Positions 49,406 to 58,923 are shown, counted from the stretch's first letter. The stretch: DNA of 64,000 nucleotides from Rahnella ecdela (GCF_019049625.1 NZ_JAFMOY010000129.1:1-64000), one strand, 5' to 3'. Notes: generated by a model from the sequence alone, not told the origin. Numbers and translations are program-made.

Positions 49406-50406
49406 TGTCCCGCTCAATACAAAATATCACAGCGCTGCTATTTGCCCTGCTGTTGCTCTGCCTGATGATGGCGCTGAGTCTGACTCTGGGTGAAAAATCG
49501 CTGTCTCTCAGTACCGTCATCTCCGCGCTTAACGGCCAGTGTAGAGGCGCGGACTGCGTGATAGTCACAGATGCCCGGTTGCCGCGCACGCTGGCCGGTT
49601 TGCTGGCAGGCATGGCGCTCGGGCTTTCGGGAGCGCTGATGCAAATCCTTACCCGCAATCCTCTGGCTGATCCCGGCATTCTCGGCGTTAACGCCGGTGC
49701 TGCTTTTGCGGTAGTTATCGGCATCGCGTTCTTTGGTGCAACGGACATCAGCAGCTATCTGTGGTTCGCGTTTTCCGGTGCGCTGCTGGCGACGTTACTG
49801 GTCGCGATGATCGGTGCGTTGGGGCGCGGAAGACTGGATCCGGTGCGTTTAACCCTTGCGGGCGTTGCGCTCGGTGCGGTGCTGGAAGGCATGGCATCCG
49901 GCATCTCCCTGCTCAATCCCGTTGTCTACGATCAGCTGCGGTTTTGGCAAGCTGGCTCGCTGGATATCCGCAATATCACAGTGATTAAAACGGTTACACC
50001 GCCGGTTATTTTTGCCGTTGTTCTGAGCCTACTGATGACCCGTTCACTGAATAATCTGTCGATGGGCAGCGAACTGGCAACGGCGCTCGGGACCAAAATC
50101 ATGACTACGCAATTGCTGGGATTACTGGCGATCACTCTGCTGTGTGGCAGTGCAACAGCAGCGGTCGGGCCGATCGCGTTTGTCGGCCTGATGGTGCCAC
50201 ATATGGCGCGCTGGATTTGTCGCGCAGATCCGCGCTGGATACTACCGTGGACGCTGGTCTTAACCCCTTCGTTGCTGCTGACGGCAGATATCGCCGGACG
50301 TTTTATGGTTACCGGAGAATTGCGGGTTTCCGTGGTGGTCGCCTTTATTGGTGCGCCGGTGCTTATTTTTCTGGTCCGCCGCCCCGGCGGATTACGCAGA
50401 GGTTAA
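49405..50406 (+). CDS. fepD: Ferric-enterobactin ABC permease FepD
   Basis: FepD is one of two integral membrane subunits of the ferric-enterobactin importer. The 333 residues (E. coli 334) have about ten hydrophobic segments typical of the BtuC/FecCD family. Recognisable parts are ARLPRTLAGLLAGMALGLSGALMQ near 56-79 (core RLPRTLAGLLAGMALGLSG), TRNPLADPGILGVNAGAA near 81-98 and the coupling-helix area GLMVPHMARWICRADPRW near 268-285. Start and fepB stop share one base, so translation is coupled. fepG follows after two bases. Confidence 0.93.
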   Translation: MSRSIQNITALLFALLLLCLMMALSLTLGEKSLSLSTVISALNGQCRGADCVIVTDARLPRTLAGLLAGMALGLSGALMQILTRNPLADPGILGVNAGAAFAVVIGIAFFGATDISSYLWFAFSGALLATLLVAMIGALGRGRLDPVRLTLAGVALGAVLEGMASGISLLNPVVYDQLRFWQAGSLDIRNITVIKTVTPPVIFAVVLSLLMTRSLNNLSMGSELATALGTKIMTTQLLGLLAITLLCGSATAAVGPIAFVGLMVPHMARWICRADPRWILPWTLVLTPSLLLTADIAGRFMVTGELRVSVVVAFIGAPVLIFLVRRPGGLRRG

Positions 50407-50408
50407 GC

Positions 50409-51437
50409 ATGGGACAGAGACTCACCGGCCCTTGCACGCTTAGAAAATCGGTGCTGATGTCGCGCCTGTTTCTGACAGCCTGCGGGCTGACACTTTGCCT
50501 GATTTTACTGGCGATTTATGCGCTGGGCAGCGGAACACTGGCGCTGACGCCTTCACAGGTAATCAGCGCCCTGCTCGGCGACGGGCCGAAAAACCTGAAC
50601 GTTATCGTCACGCAATGGCGTCTGCCGCGCGTGGCGATGGCGATGGTGCTTGGCGCGGCTCTCGGTGTCAGCGGCGCGATTTTCCAGTCACTGCTGCGCA
50701 ATCCGCTGGGAAGTCCGGACGTCATCGGTTTCAATACAGGGGCATATACCGGAGTTTTACTGATTATCGTGTTGTTCAATGGCGGCACAGGTGAAACCAT
50801 GCTCGGTGCGATGGCGGGTGGCGTTCTGACCGCGCTGGGGGTATATGCGCTGGCGTGGCGTCAGGGCGTGGAAACCTTCCGCCTGATTATTGTCGGTATC
50901 GGCGTGCGGGCACTGCTGATTGCCGCGAATACGTGGCTGATTATCCATGCGTCACTGGAATCAGCACTGACAGCCGGTTTGTGGAACGCGGGTTCGCTGA
51001 ACGGGATTACGTGGGAAAAATGTCTGCCGGTGACGGGTCTCATCTTCATCGCCCTGATGATGGCGCGCTTTTTATCTGCCCCGATGCGGCTGCTTGAAAT
51101 GGGCGATGATGCAGCCTGTGCGCTGGGCGTGCCTGTCGAGCGCTCACGCCTGTTACTGATGCTTGCAGGAGTCTCACTGACCGCCGCTGCGACAGCACTG
51201 GCCGGGCCGATCTCCTTTATTGCGCTGGTCTCACCGCAGATTTCGCGCCGCCTGTGTGCCAGTCAGCAACACGCTTTATTTTTCGCTGCGCTGACCGGCG
51301 CCCTCCTGCTGCTCGCCGCCGATGTTCTCGCGCAGCGATTGTTCCTGCCTTATCAATTACCAGTGGGTGTGCTGACCGTCAGTCTGGGTGGCATTTATCT
51401 GATTGGGTTGCTCATCCGGGAGTCCCGACGCTCATGA
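50409..51437 (+). CDS. fepG: Ferric-enterobactin ABC permease FepG
   Basis: FepG pairs with FepD in the inner-membrane channel. The ATG at 50409 gives 342 residues; an ATG 16 codons later (50457) would give 326, nearer the E. coli 330, so the true start is uncertain. Marks of the FecCD family are QWRLPRVAMAMVLGAALGVSGAIFQ (core LGAALGVSGAIFQSLLRNP), NPLGSPDVIGFNTGA, AGLWNAGSLNG and LAGPISFIALVSPQISRRL. Hydrophobic segments run through the whole protein. The stop overlaps the fepC start by ATGA. Confidence 0.93.
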   Translation: MGQRLTGPCTLRKSVLMSRLFLTACGLTLCLILLAIYALGSGTLALTPSQVISALLGDGPKNLNVIVTQWRLPRVAMAMVLGAALGVSGAIFQSLLRNPLGSPDVIGFNTGAYTGVLLIIVLFNGGTGETMLGAMAGGVLTALGVYALAWRQGVETFRLIIVGIGVRALLIAANTWLIIHASLESALTAGLWNAGSLNGITWEKCLPVTGLIFIALMMARFLSAPMRLLEMGDDAACALGVPVERSRLLLMLAGVSLTAAATALAGPISFIALVSPQISRRLCASQQHALFFAALTGALLLLAADVLAQRLFLPYQLPVGVLTVSLGGIYLIGLLIRESRRS

Positions 51438-52231
51438 ATACAGCACACACTTCGCCTCTGCACGCCGAAAATCTGACTCTGGGGTACGATAAGAAAATCG
51501 TCGCCAGCGAACTTTCGGTTTCTATCCCGCAGGGAAAACTGACGGTCATTATCGGACCGAATGCCTGCGGGAAATCCACGTTGCTACGTACGCTCAGCCG
51601 CCTGATGCAGCCGCAATCCGGTGCGGTATTTCTGGATGGCAAACTGATCGGCGGTTACGGCACCAGAGAGGTGGCAAAACGCCTCGGTTTATTGCCGCAA
51701 AGTTCCACGGCACCTGGCGATATCAGCGTGTCTGATCTGGTAGCTCGTGGACGTTATCCGCATCAGAGCCTGTTCAGCCGCTGGACGGCGCAGGACATGC
51801 AGGCGGTAAATGAGGCTATGCGCGTCACTGGTGTTTCTGAACTGGCGGAAAGCACAGTGAATTCGCTTTCCGGCGGGCAGCGTCAGCGGGTATGGATAGC
51901 GATGGTGCTCGCGCAACAAACACCGCTGCTGTTACTTGATGAGCCGACAACCTGGCTGGATATCGCTCACCAGATAGAGTTGATGGAGCTGATGTGTCAG
52001 CTGAATCGGGAAAAAGAGCGGACGCTGGTGGTAGTTCTTCATGACCTCAATCAGGCCTGCCGTTATGCCGGACATCTGATTGCCATGCGTGACGGCAAAA
52101 TTATCGCCGAGGGCACACCGGCAGATATCGTCACACCGGCGCTGATCGAGCAGGTTTTCGGGCTGCGCTGTGCCATTATCGATTGCCCGGTTTCACAGAC
52201 ACCGTTAATTATCCCGCTGGGAAACCGGTAA
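51434..52231 (+). CDS. fepC: Ferric-enterobactin ABC ATPase FepC
   Basis: FepC powers FepDG by ATP hydrolysis on the cytosolic face. The ATG at 51434 overlaps the fepG stop and gives 265 residues (E. coli 271). All ABC motifs are present: Walker A GPNACGKST (about 41-49), Q-loop LLPQSS, signature [13 protein letters not shown] (about 144-156), Walker B LLLLDEPTTWLD and the switch histidine in VVLHDLNQ. It closes the fepBDGC operon and converges with fes across an 18-base gap, with no clear terminator between them. Confidence 0.94.
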   Translation: MNTAHTSPLHAENLTLGYDKKIVASELSVSIPQGKLTVIIGPNACGKSTLLRTLSRLMQPQSGAVFLDGKLIGGYGTREVAKRLGLLPQSSTAPGDISVSDLVARGRYPHQSLFSRWTAQDMQAVNEAMRVTGVSELAESTVNSLSGGQRQRVWIAMVLAQQTPLLLLDEPTTWLDIAHQIELMELMCQLNREKERTLVVVLHDLNQACRYAGHLIAMRDGKIIAEGTPADIVTPALIEQVFGLRCAIIDCPVSQTPLIIPLGNR

Positions 52232-52249
52232 ACTCCCGCTGCTGGACGG

Positions 52250-53548
52250 CTACCGACGCCAGAGAAAGTGCAAACCGTCGAGTAATCCGCCTCGCCAGCT
52301 CAGCGCGTCGTGACCGGCATCGACCACGCGATAATGCACGCTGTTTTCAGTGGCGCACAGCAGTTCATCCATCTGATTATTCACCTGATAAATCAGCCTT
52401 TCATTACTGCCCGCTTCCATAAAAATCTTCAGATGGCTGGCTGCGCCCAGTCCGTTTCGTACCTCACGCAAAAGCAAATCACCTTCTTCAGGATTTTCTG
52501 CAGGTTGTAATTTATTGCGCCGTGGCCACCAGAACGAGCCGGACTGACTGAGCACGCATCCGAAACGCTGCGGCCAGTGTAAACCGGCGTACAACGCAGA
52601 AAGTCCGCCATAACTTTGCCCCGCCACCACCGTATTTTCCGGATTGCTGCTGTGCGGCGCGAGGGTTGCCACGGCAGGCAATAATTCCTCCTGTACCGCC
52701 AGCCAGAAATCGGGATTACAGGTCAGCTCGATACCGCGAATTTGCGTATCAATCACGTCGATCAGCACGTAGACCGCTTCCGGCAACTTGCCTTGCTGAG
52801 TCAGTTGCATCAGCGGTTGCCAGACCGGCATCTGCTGCGCCCAGAACTGGCCATCAAGCAGTATGGCCAGCGGTCGGGCCGCCGTAGCACGGCTTTCGCC
52901 GGTAGTATAAATCCAGACCCTGCGCCTGTTACCCAGACGCTCACTATTCCACTGATAGATTTGCAGATTTGCCGGTAACTGCGGTAATGCGGCACCGTAC
53001 AGATCAAATGCCTCCCACGCCGGTTGCGGCACGGAATCGGGCATATGCAAAGGTGAAAGCGCGTGAGATTTCGCCCCCGCCCAGGGTTGATGCAAATTCA
53101 GGGGATCATGAATGGCGTGCGCGAACATGTCCTTCCACCAGCCGCGCGCAGCCAGCATGGCAGTATAGGCGTCAGCATTCTGCGGAAATTCTCTTCCGGA
53201 CTCCGTTCGCGGGATCAGGCTGTAGCTACCGCGCCAGCCTGACCGCAATTCCATATGCAGCGACCAGACGTCAGTGCCAGCCAATCGTTGCAGGCTCTGC
53301 GGCGGCAAAGACTGGTGATGGTCGGTTATCCCGTTAATGTTGATCCAGACCCGCTGATAAGCCGATGTGGCTTCGCTGCCCTGCGGATCCCGCCAGAAAA
53401 AAGTGACACGGCATATACCGTCATGTGGTGGCTCAATCCACGGCGTTCCCTGCGCTTTAATTTCGCTCCACCACGCGGCGCTCCCCGCCTCAGGTGAGGA
53501 TAACAAGGTCTGGGCGGTCAGTTTTTCCGGGCGCTGGGATTTCATCAT
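52250..53548 (-). CDS. fes: Enterochelin esterase Fes
   Basis: Fes hydrolyses the ester backbone of ferric enterobactin in the cytosol, freeing iron. The chosen start (53548) gives 432 residues, longer at the N-terminus than the E. coli protein; an ATG at 53611, with GGGG next to it, is also open, and neither has an ideal ribosome-binding site. The N-terminal Fes_N domain shows VTFFWRDPQGSEATSAYQRVW-type (core FFWRDPQGSE) and GITDHHQSLPPQSLQRL. The alpha/beta-hydrolase domain has LLDGQFWAQQMPVW, the nucleophile GQSYGGLSALYAGLHWP and the histidine in VDAGHDALSWRGGL. It is divergent from fepA over a Fur-like site. Confidence 0.92.
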   Translation of the reverse strand: MMKSQRPEKLTAQTLLSSPEAGSAAWWSEIKAQGTPWIEPPHDGICRVTFFWRDPQGSEATSAYQRVWININGITDHHQSLPPQSLQRLAGTDVWSLHMELRSGWRGSYSLIPRTESGREFPQNADAYTAMLAARGWWKDMFAHAIHDPLNLHQPWAGAKSHALSPLHMPDSVPQPAWEAFDLYGAALPQLPANLQIYQWNSERLGNRRRVWIYTTGESRATAARPLAILLDGQFWAQQMPVWQPLMQLTQQGKLPEAVYVLIDVIDTQIRGIELTCNPDFWLAVQEELLPAVATLAPHSSNPENTVVAGQSYGGLSALYAGLHWPQRFGCVLSQSGSFWWPRRNKLQPAENPEEGDLLLREVRNGLGAASHLKIFMEAGSNERLIYQVNNQMDELLCATENSVHYRVVDAGHDALSWRGGLLDGLHFLWRR

Positions 53549-53641
53549 TTTTACGTTTAGCAGTCTTTTAGCAGAGAGAAAAAAGCATAACTTACGGAAT
53601 GCTTTACACATCCCCTACAAATTATGAATCGGAATCGTATT

Positions 53642-53660
53642 GATAATTGTTTTCATTTGC
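53642..53660. promoter_or_regulatory. Putative Fur box between fes and fepA
   Basis: GATAATTGTTTTCATTTGC matches about 13 of 19 Fur-consensus positions. It lies between the divergent fes and fepA starts and could repress both when iron is plentiful. Confidence 0.65.
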
Positions 53661-53775
53661 AATAGTGTGTTACCGCCCGTAAAACGGGACGATAAAAATA
53701 CACACACAACAGGCCATCCTCCTGTTCATTAAAAATATTTTGCAGGACAGGATGGATTTCAGGGCAGAATCCAAT

Positions 53776-56046
53776 ATGAAAAACAGGCTACCACACTATT
53801 CTCTGGCAACATTAATCGGGCTGGGATCAGCACTTACTTTTCCCGCCAGCGCAGCAGAAACGACCACATTGGCTACAACAGACGCCACACAGACTACCGC
53901 TGAAACAGAAAAAGACACCGACGACACGCTGGTGATCACCGCAGCACAGCAAAACCTTCAGGCACCCGGCGTTTCCACCATCACTTCCGACGAAATCCAG
54001 AAACGCCCTCCGGCGCGCGACATCAACGAACTGATCCGTACTATGCCCGGCGTTAACCTTACCGGCAATTCCACCAGCGGCCAGCGCGGCAACAACCGCC
54101 AGATCGACATCCGCGGCATGGGCCCGGAAAATACCTTAATCCTGATCGACGGTAAACCGGTGAACAGCCGCAACTCGGTGCGTCAGGGCTGGCGTGGCGA
54201 GCGCGATACCCGTGGTGATACCAGCTGGGTTCCGCCCGATATGATCGAGCGCATCGAAGTTATCCGCGGTCCGGCAGCGGCACGTTACGGCAATGGCGCG
54301 GCAGGTGGCGTGGTAAACATCATCACCAAAAAAGACGCGCAGGAGTGGCACGGTTCATGGAATACTTATCTGAACGCGCCGCAGCACAAAGATGAAGGCT
54401 CGACCAAGCGTACTGATTTCAGCCTTTCCGGCCCGCTCAATGATCAGTTCAGTTTCCGACTGTTCGGTGGCTACAGCAAAACGCAGGCCGACGCACAGTA
54501 CATCAACGACGGTCATCAGTCAGAACGAACCGGTGCTTATGCAGACACCGTTCCGGCAGGCCGTGAAGGTGTGATTGATAAAAACATCGACGCCCTGCTG
54601 CACTGGGATTTTGCCCGTATGCAGTCGCTGGAGTTTGAAGTCTCTAACAGCCGCCAGGGTAACCTGTACGCGGGTGACACGCAGAATACCAACACCAGTG
54701 ATCTGGTAAAAAGTATGTACGGTAAAGAGACCAACCGCATTTACCGCCAGTCCTACGCACTGACCTATAAAGGCGCATGGGATAACGGCGTGACTACCAA
54801 CAACTACGTACAGTACGAAAAAACCCGTAACTCGCGCATGGATGAAGGGCTGGCGGGCGGTACCGAGGGCATATTCTCGGACGATGACTTCAATACCATT
54901 GCACTCGGCGACATTCTCGCGCACAGCGAAGTCAGCATTCCGTTTGAATTAGGCGTGCCGCAAACTGCCACGTTCGGTACCGAATGGAATCAGCAGAAGA
55001 TGAAAGATCCATCCTCTAACACGCAGTCCATGCTCGGTGGCGCGATTGCCGGTATCGACAGCACTGACCGCAGCCCGTATTCCCAGGCCGAGATTTTCTC
55101 ACTGTTTGCTGAAGACAACATCGAGCTGACCGACAGCACCATGCTGGTACCGGGGCTGCGTTTTGATCATCACTCTGTGGTGGGCAGCAACTGGAGTCCG
55201 GCGCTGAACTTGTCTCAGGAACTGGGTGACGATTTCACGCTAAAAATGGGGATTGCCCGCGCCTATAAAGCGCCAAGCCTGTATCAGACTAACCCAAACT
55301 ACGTGCTGTACAGCAAAGGTCAGGGTTGTGCGGCCAGCGGCGGCGGCTGTTATCTGGTGGGGAACAAAGATCTGGATGCAGAAACCAGCATTAACAAAGA
55401 AATCGGGCTTGAGTTCCACCGTAACGGTTATCAGGCGGGCGTGACCTATTTCCGCAATGATTACCGCAACAAGATTGAATCCGGTTACCTGCCCACCAGC
55501 ACGTCTTCCACCGGTACCACCGATGTATACAAATGGGAAAACGTGCCGAAAGCCGTGGTTCAGGGTCTTGAAGGCACGCTGAATATTCCGGTCAGCAGCA
55601 CCATTTCCTGGAATAACAACGGTACCTATATGATTGAAAGTAAAAACAAGGAAACCGGCGATTATCTGTCGATCATCCCTGAATTTACCATCAACTCCAC
55701 GCTGAGCTGGCAGGCGACGGAAGATCTCTCCCTGCAATCCACCCTGACGTGGTACGGCCGTCAGAAACCGAAGAAATATAACTACAAAGGTGAGGCGGTG
55801 ACCGGCAGCGAGAAGAATGAAGTCAGCCCGTATTCCGTTGTGGGCATGAGCGGTACTTATACTGCGACGAAAAATGTCAGCGTAACAGCGGGTATCGATA
55901 ACGTCTTCGACAAACGCCAGTTCCGCGCGGGGAATGCCCAGACCGTGGGTAACGCGGCTACCGGTGCTTATATGTATGGTGCAGGCGCGGCGACCTACAA
56001 CGAGCCGGGCCGTACGTTCTATATGAGCCTGAATACTCACTTCTGA
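53776..56046 (+). CDS. fepA: TonB-dependent ferric-enterobactin receptor FepA
   Basis: FepA is the outer-membrane 22-strand barrel that imports ferric enterobactin using TonB-ExbBD energy. The ATG at 53776 (MKNRLPHYSLATLIGLGSA) gives 756 residues (E. coli 746) with a signal peptide to about SAA|ETT; an ATG at 53752 with a better ribosome-binding site would add eight residues. A TonB box DTLVITA lies near mature residue 25. The plug domain has PGVNLTGNSTSGQRGNNRQIDIRGMGPENTLILIDGKPV (core GNNRQIDIRGMGPENT). The barrel ends PGRTFYMSLNTHF with a terminal Phe. In E. coli fepA is beside entD; here no ent genes adjoin it. Confidence 0.93.
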   Translation: MKNRLPHYSLATLIGLGSALTFPASAAETTTLATTDATQTTAETEKDTDDTLVITAAQQNLQAPGVSTITSDEIQKRPPARDINELIRTMPGVNLTGNSTSGQRGNNRQIDIRGMGPENTLILIDGKPVNSRNSVRQGWRGERDTRGDTSWVPPDMIERIEVIRGPAAARYGNGAAGGVVNIITKKDAQEWHGSWNTYLNAPQHKDEGSTKRTDFSLSGPLNDQFSFRLFGGYSKTQADAQYINDGHQSERTGAYADTVPAGREGVIDKNIDALLHWDFARMQSLEFEVSNSRQGNLYAGDTQNTNTSDLVKSMYGKETNRIYRQSYALTYKGAWDNGVTTNNYVQYEKTRNSRMDEGLAGGTEGIFSDDDFNTIALGDILAHSEVSIPFELGVPQTATFGTEWNQQKMKDPSSNTQSMLGGAIAGIDSTDRSPYSQAEIFSLFAEDNIELTDSTMLVPGLRFDHHSVVGSNWSPALNLSQELGDDFTLKMGIARAYKAPSLYQTNPNYVLYSKGQGCAASGGGCYLVGNKDLDAETSINKEIGLEFHRNGYQAGVTYFRNDYRNKIESGYLPTSTSSTGTTDVYKWENVPKAVVQGLEGTLNIPVSSTISWNNNGTYMIESKNKETGDYLSIIPEFTINSTLSWQATEDLSLQSTLTWYGRQKPKKYNYKGEAVTGSEKNEVSPYSVVGMSGTYTATKNVSVTAGIDNVFDKRQFRAGNAQTVGNAATGAYMYGAGAATYNEPGRTFYMSLNTHF

Positions 56047-56065
56047 TAGTCATGAAAAGCGTTAT

Positions 56066-56096
56066 AAAAAAGCCACCCGCAAAGGTGGCTTTATTG
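56066..56096. terminator. Bidirectional terminator between fepA and gdhA
   Basis: An AGCCACC/GGTGGCT stem with an A-run on the left and TTTATTG on the right ends the convergent genes. Confidence 0.88.
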
Positions 56097-56118
56097 TTTG
56101 TGGCATCGGTGTTTTAGA

Positions 56119-57462
56119 TTACAGCACGCCCTGCGCCAGCATTGCATCGGCCACTTTCACGAAACCGGCAATATTTGCGCCACGCACATATTGCGTCTGC
56201 TGGCTTTCGCCGCCGTACTCCACGCACGACTGGTGAATATCCAGCATGATGTGACGCAGACGCGCATCCACTTCTTCCGCTTTCCAGCTCAGACGTGCAG
56301 CGTTCTGCGCCATCTCCAGACCGGACGTCGCCACGCCACCGGCATTCGCCGCTTTGCCCGGTGCAAACAGCACGCCTGCATCGGTGAACAAATCGGTCGC
56401 TTCAATGGTAGTTGGCATATTCGCGCCCTCGGCAACCGCTTTTACGCCATTGGCAATCAGCACGCGTGCCGCCGTCGCATCCAGCTCATTTTGCGTGGCA
56501 CAAGGCAGCGCGATGTCTACCGGCACATTCCACGGCTGCTGGCCTTCCAGATATTTCAGCCCGAGTTTTTGCGCATAGTCTGCTACACGTCCGTCGCGGC
56601 TGGCTTTAATTTCTGTCAGCAGCGCCAGTTTTTCAGGAGTGAAACCGGCTTCATCAACGACGGTGCCGTTGGAATCAGATGCAGTGATCACCCGCGCGCC
56701 CAGAGACATGGCTTTTTCAATCGCATATTGGGCGACGTTACCTGACCCGGATACCGCTACGCGCATGCCTTCAAAATCCAGCCCGTGGCGTTTGAGCATC
56801 GATTCGGTGAAATAAATCAGGCCATAGCCAGTGGCTTCCGGGCGGATCAGACTGCCGCCAAACGACAAGCCTTTGCCGGTGAAAACGCTGGCGGTATTGT
56901 TGGAGAGCTTTTTCATCATGCCCGCCATATACCCGACTTCCCGCCCGCCGACGCCGATATCACCGGCTGGCACATCAGTATCAGGACCAAGGTGACGATA
57001 AAGTTCCAGCATCAGCGCCTGACAAAAACGCATGATCTCGCCTTCGCTTTTGCCTTTCGGATTGAAATCACTGCCGCCCTTTCCGCCGCCAATCGGCAAC
57101 GTCGTCAGCGCATTTTTGAAGGTCTGCTCAAATCCGAGGAATTTGAGAATCGACAAATTGACTGACGGATGGAAGCGCATTCCTCCTTTAAAAGGGCCGA
57201 TGGCCGAGCTGAACTGGACGCGCCAGCCCCGGTTCACCTGCACCTGATTTTTGTCATCCACCCACGCGATGCGAAACTGAATAACACGCTCCGGCTCCAC
57301 CAGACGTTCCAGTAAAGCGGAACGACGGTATTGCGGATTTTGTTCGAGGAAAGGCCAGAGCGTGGTCATAACTTCGCGTACGGCCTGGGAGAACTCAACT
57401 TGATGTGGGTCGCGTTGTTGTACTGAGGATAAGAACTGTTCGAGGGATTGAATCTGATCCAT
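56119..57462 (-). CDS. gdhA: NADP-specific glutamate dehydrogenase GdhA
   Basis: GdhA makes glutamate from 2-oxoglutarate and ammonium with NADPH when energy is limiting and ammonium plentiful. The 447 residues match E. coli exactly in length. Substrate site marks are FKGGMRFHPSVNLSILKFLGFEQ (core GGMRFHPSVNLSILKFLG), PIGGGKGGSDFNPKGKS with the catalytic Lys (about 122-138), and DVPAGDIGVGGREVGYM. The nucleotide domain has VAVSGSGNVAQYAIEKA (about 233-249) and CATQNELD. It is monocistronic between fepA and ogt. Confidence 0.96.
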   Translation of the reverse strand: MDQIQSLEQFLSSVQQRDPHQVEFSQAVREVMTTLWPFLEQNPQYRRSALLERLVEPERVIQFRIAWVDDKNQVQVNRGWRVQFSSAIGPFKGGMRFHPSVNLSILKFLGFEQTFKNALTTLPIGGGKGGSDFNPKGKSEGEIMRFCQALMLELYRHLGPDTDVPAGDIGVGGREVGYMAGMMKKLSNNTASVFTGKGLSFGGSLIRPEATGYGLIYFTESMLKRHGLDFEGMRVAVSGSGNVAQYAIEKAMSLGARVITASDSNGTVVDEAGFTPEKLALLTEIKASRDGRVADYAQKLGLKYLEGQQPWNVPVDIALPCATQNELDATAARVLIANGVKAVAEGANMPTTIEATDLFTDAGVLFAPGKAANAGGVATSGLEMAQNAARLSWKAEEVDARLRHIMLDIHQSCVEYGGESQQTQYVRGANIAGFVKVADAMLAQGVL

Positions 57463-57576
57463 TGATTTAAAACTCCGTCTGTAAGTGATGTTGTCTTTTT
57501 TTATTTACTGCTTATTTTTTGACTATGCATCGACTGACAAGCGGACATCAAGTGATTTATTTACCCGATAAAAACC

Positions 57577-58062
57577 CTATGATTTGCGTCCTTCCAGCTT
57601 GAGTAACAACGCTTTGTTATCCAGTCCGCCAGCAAAACCGGTGAGTTTGCCGGACGAGCCAATCACCCGATGGCAGGGTGCCACAATGGAAATAGGATTG
57701 CGGCCGTTGGCGGCACCCACAGCGCGCACCGCTTTCGGGCGGCCGATGCGACGGGCAATTTCACCGTAGCTTCGCGTTTCCCCAAAAGGAATTTCCAGCA
57801 ACGCGGCCCAGACTTCTTTCTGAAACTCAGTTCCGCTGAAATCGAGATCCAGCTCAAAACGGGTGCGCGCACCGGCAAAATATTCGTTCAGCTGTTGTTC
57901 AGTTTTCACCAGGATAGGAAACGCCGGGTCTTCCACCATTTCACCCAACGGCACGCGCCCGTCGATTTCGCTCTCCCACAAAATCGCCGTCAGTTTGTCG
58001 CCTTTTGCCGCCAGCGTGAGCAATCCGACCGGTGATGCGATGCGTTTAAATCTGTATTCCAT
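57577..58062 (-). CDS. ogt: Methylated-DNA-protein-cysteine methyltransferase Ogt
   Basis: Ogt takes alkyl groups off O6-alkylguanine and O4-alkylthymine onto its own cysteine. The 161-residue protein (E. coli 171) has the N-terminal ribonuclease-like domain and a C-terminal winged helix with the recognition-helix stretch YGEIARRIGRPKAVRAVGAANGRNP (core GRPKAVRAVGAANGRNP) and the active site IVAPCHRVIG (Cys about residue 127). It lacks the Ada AraC-type domain, so Ogt rather than Ada is the better call. Neighbours suggest a single-gene unit. Confidence 0.93.
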   Translation of the reverse strand: MEYRFKRIASPVGLLTLAAKGDKLTAILWESEIDGRVPLGEMVEDPAFPILVKTEQQLNEYFAGARTRFELDLDFSGTEFQKEVWAALLEIPFGETRSYGEIARRIGRPKAVRAVGAANGRNPISIVAPCHRVIGSSGKLTGFAGGLDNKALLLKLEGRKS

Positions 58063-58224
58063 GAGTTTCGTCCTCAGCGTATTTTGCGAAAGACACTTTA
58101 CCGAAAGCGCGGAGGCTGACCAAGAGGCAAAACTGGAATTTGCGGGATGTCTTCCAGAGAACTTTTTTGAAATGAAAGCGTTACATCAGCAGGTGTAACG
58201 CTTCAGGGGGAGAAATCACGGGGA

Positions 58225-58923
58225 TTACTTCAGGCCCAGCTGCGCACGCAGCTCTGCTTTTGCCGCGTCGAATTCAGTTTTGAAATCAGGCTGTTCTTCC
58301 ATTTTCTGCGCAATCAGTGCAGCACCGGTGCGGCTCATCACGGTATCAGAACGGTAATGGAAACCGGCCACCAGACGGTTTTCAGCATAACCGGCCGCAC
58401 GGGTGAACAGCTCATTGCGTTTTTCCGGCACCATTTCGCCCAGCACGGTGGCCATCAGATAACCGATAGTGGAATGACCGGAAGGCCATGAACCGGATTT
58501 CGATTTTTTCAGCAGCGGATGAATTTGTTCATCCAGTATATAAGGACGCGGGCGGTTAAAGGCTTTCTTGGCGTGATCGTCCACCACGTCTTCGGTCGCC
58601 ACAATGCGGTCGAACAGCGCAGCGGTTTTCGGCAGTTTCGCGGCATCAAAATCCGGGCCCATTACATCGGCAAAACGCCATACGTTTTCTTCGGCATCAG
58701 CAATGGCTGCTTTTTCCTGCTCAGGCGTACGGGTGGCCTGAATCTCCAGCAATTCTTTCAGTTCAGCTTTGGTCTGAGCAGAATCATCCGCCGGTGGTGC
58801 AGGCAGATATTGGGTCAGATCCAGTTCCTGGCTGGTGATAAACGGCTTAGCTTCATCGGCGGCCTGAACGGCAAACGCAGAACCGAGGGTGAAAAGCAGC
58901 AGGGCAATGAGGGACTTACGCAC
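58225..58923 (-). CDS. Class A nonspecific acid phosphatase (PhoN/PAP2 family), periplasmic
   Basis: This is a secreted acid phosphatase of the PAP2 superfamily, likely removing phosphate from many organic esters in the periplasm. The 232 residues start with a signal peptide (cleavage near VQA|ADEAKPF). The vanadium-haloperoxidase-like signature is visible: KKAFNRPRPY (K-x6-RP, about 117-126), WPSGHSTIGY (about 145-154) and NRLVAGFHYRSD (about 181-192), with the catalytic His. The last motif usually starts Ser-Arg; here it is Asn-Arg. No PhoB box was recognised upstream. phoN, phoC or a paralogue are alternatives for the symbol, so none is given. Confidence 0.87.
   Translation of the reverse strand: MRKSLIALLLFTLGSAFAVQAADEAKPFITSQELDLTQYLPAPPADDSAQTKAELKELLEIQATRTPEQEKAAIADAEENVWRFADVMGPDFDAAKLPKTAALFDRIVATEDVVDDHAKKAFNRPRPYILDEQIHPLLKKSKSGSWPSGHSTIGYLMATVLGEMVPEKRNELFTRAAGYAENRLVAGFHYRSDTVMSRTGAALIAQKMEEQPDFKTEFDAAKAELRAQLGLK

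Noticed and set aside
45884-56100. Genomic island bounded by a repeat of the tRNA-Ile2 3' end
   Set aside because: I looked for a second copy of the tRNA end near the fepA-gdhA junction and found none, and no integrase gene is present. Site-specific integration is not supported.
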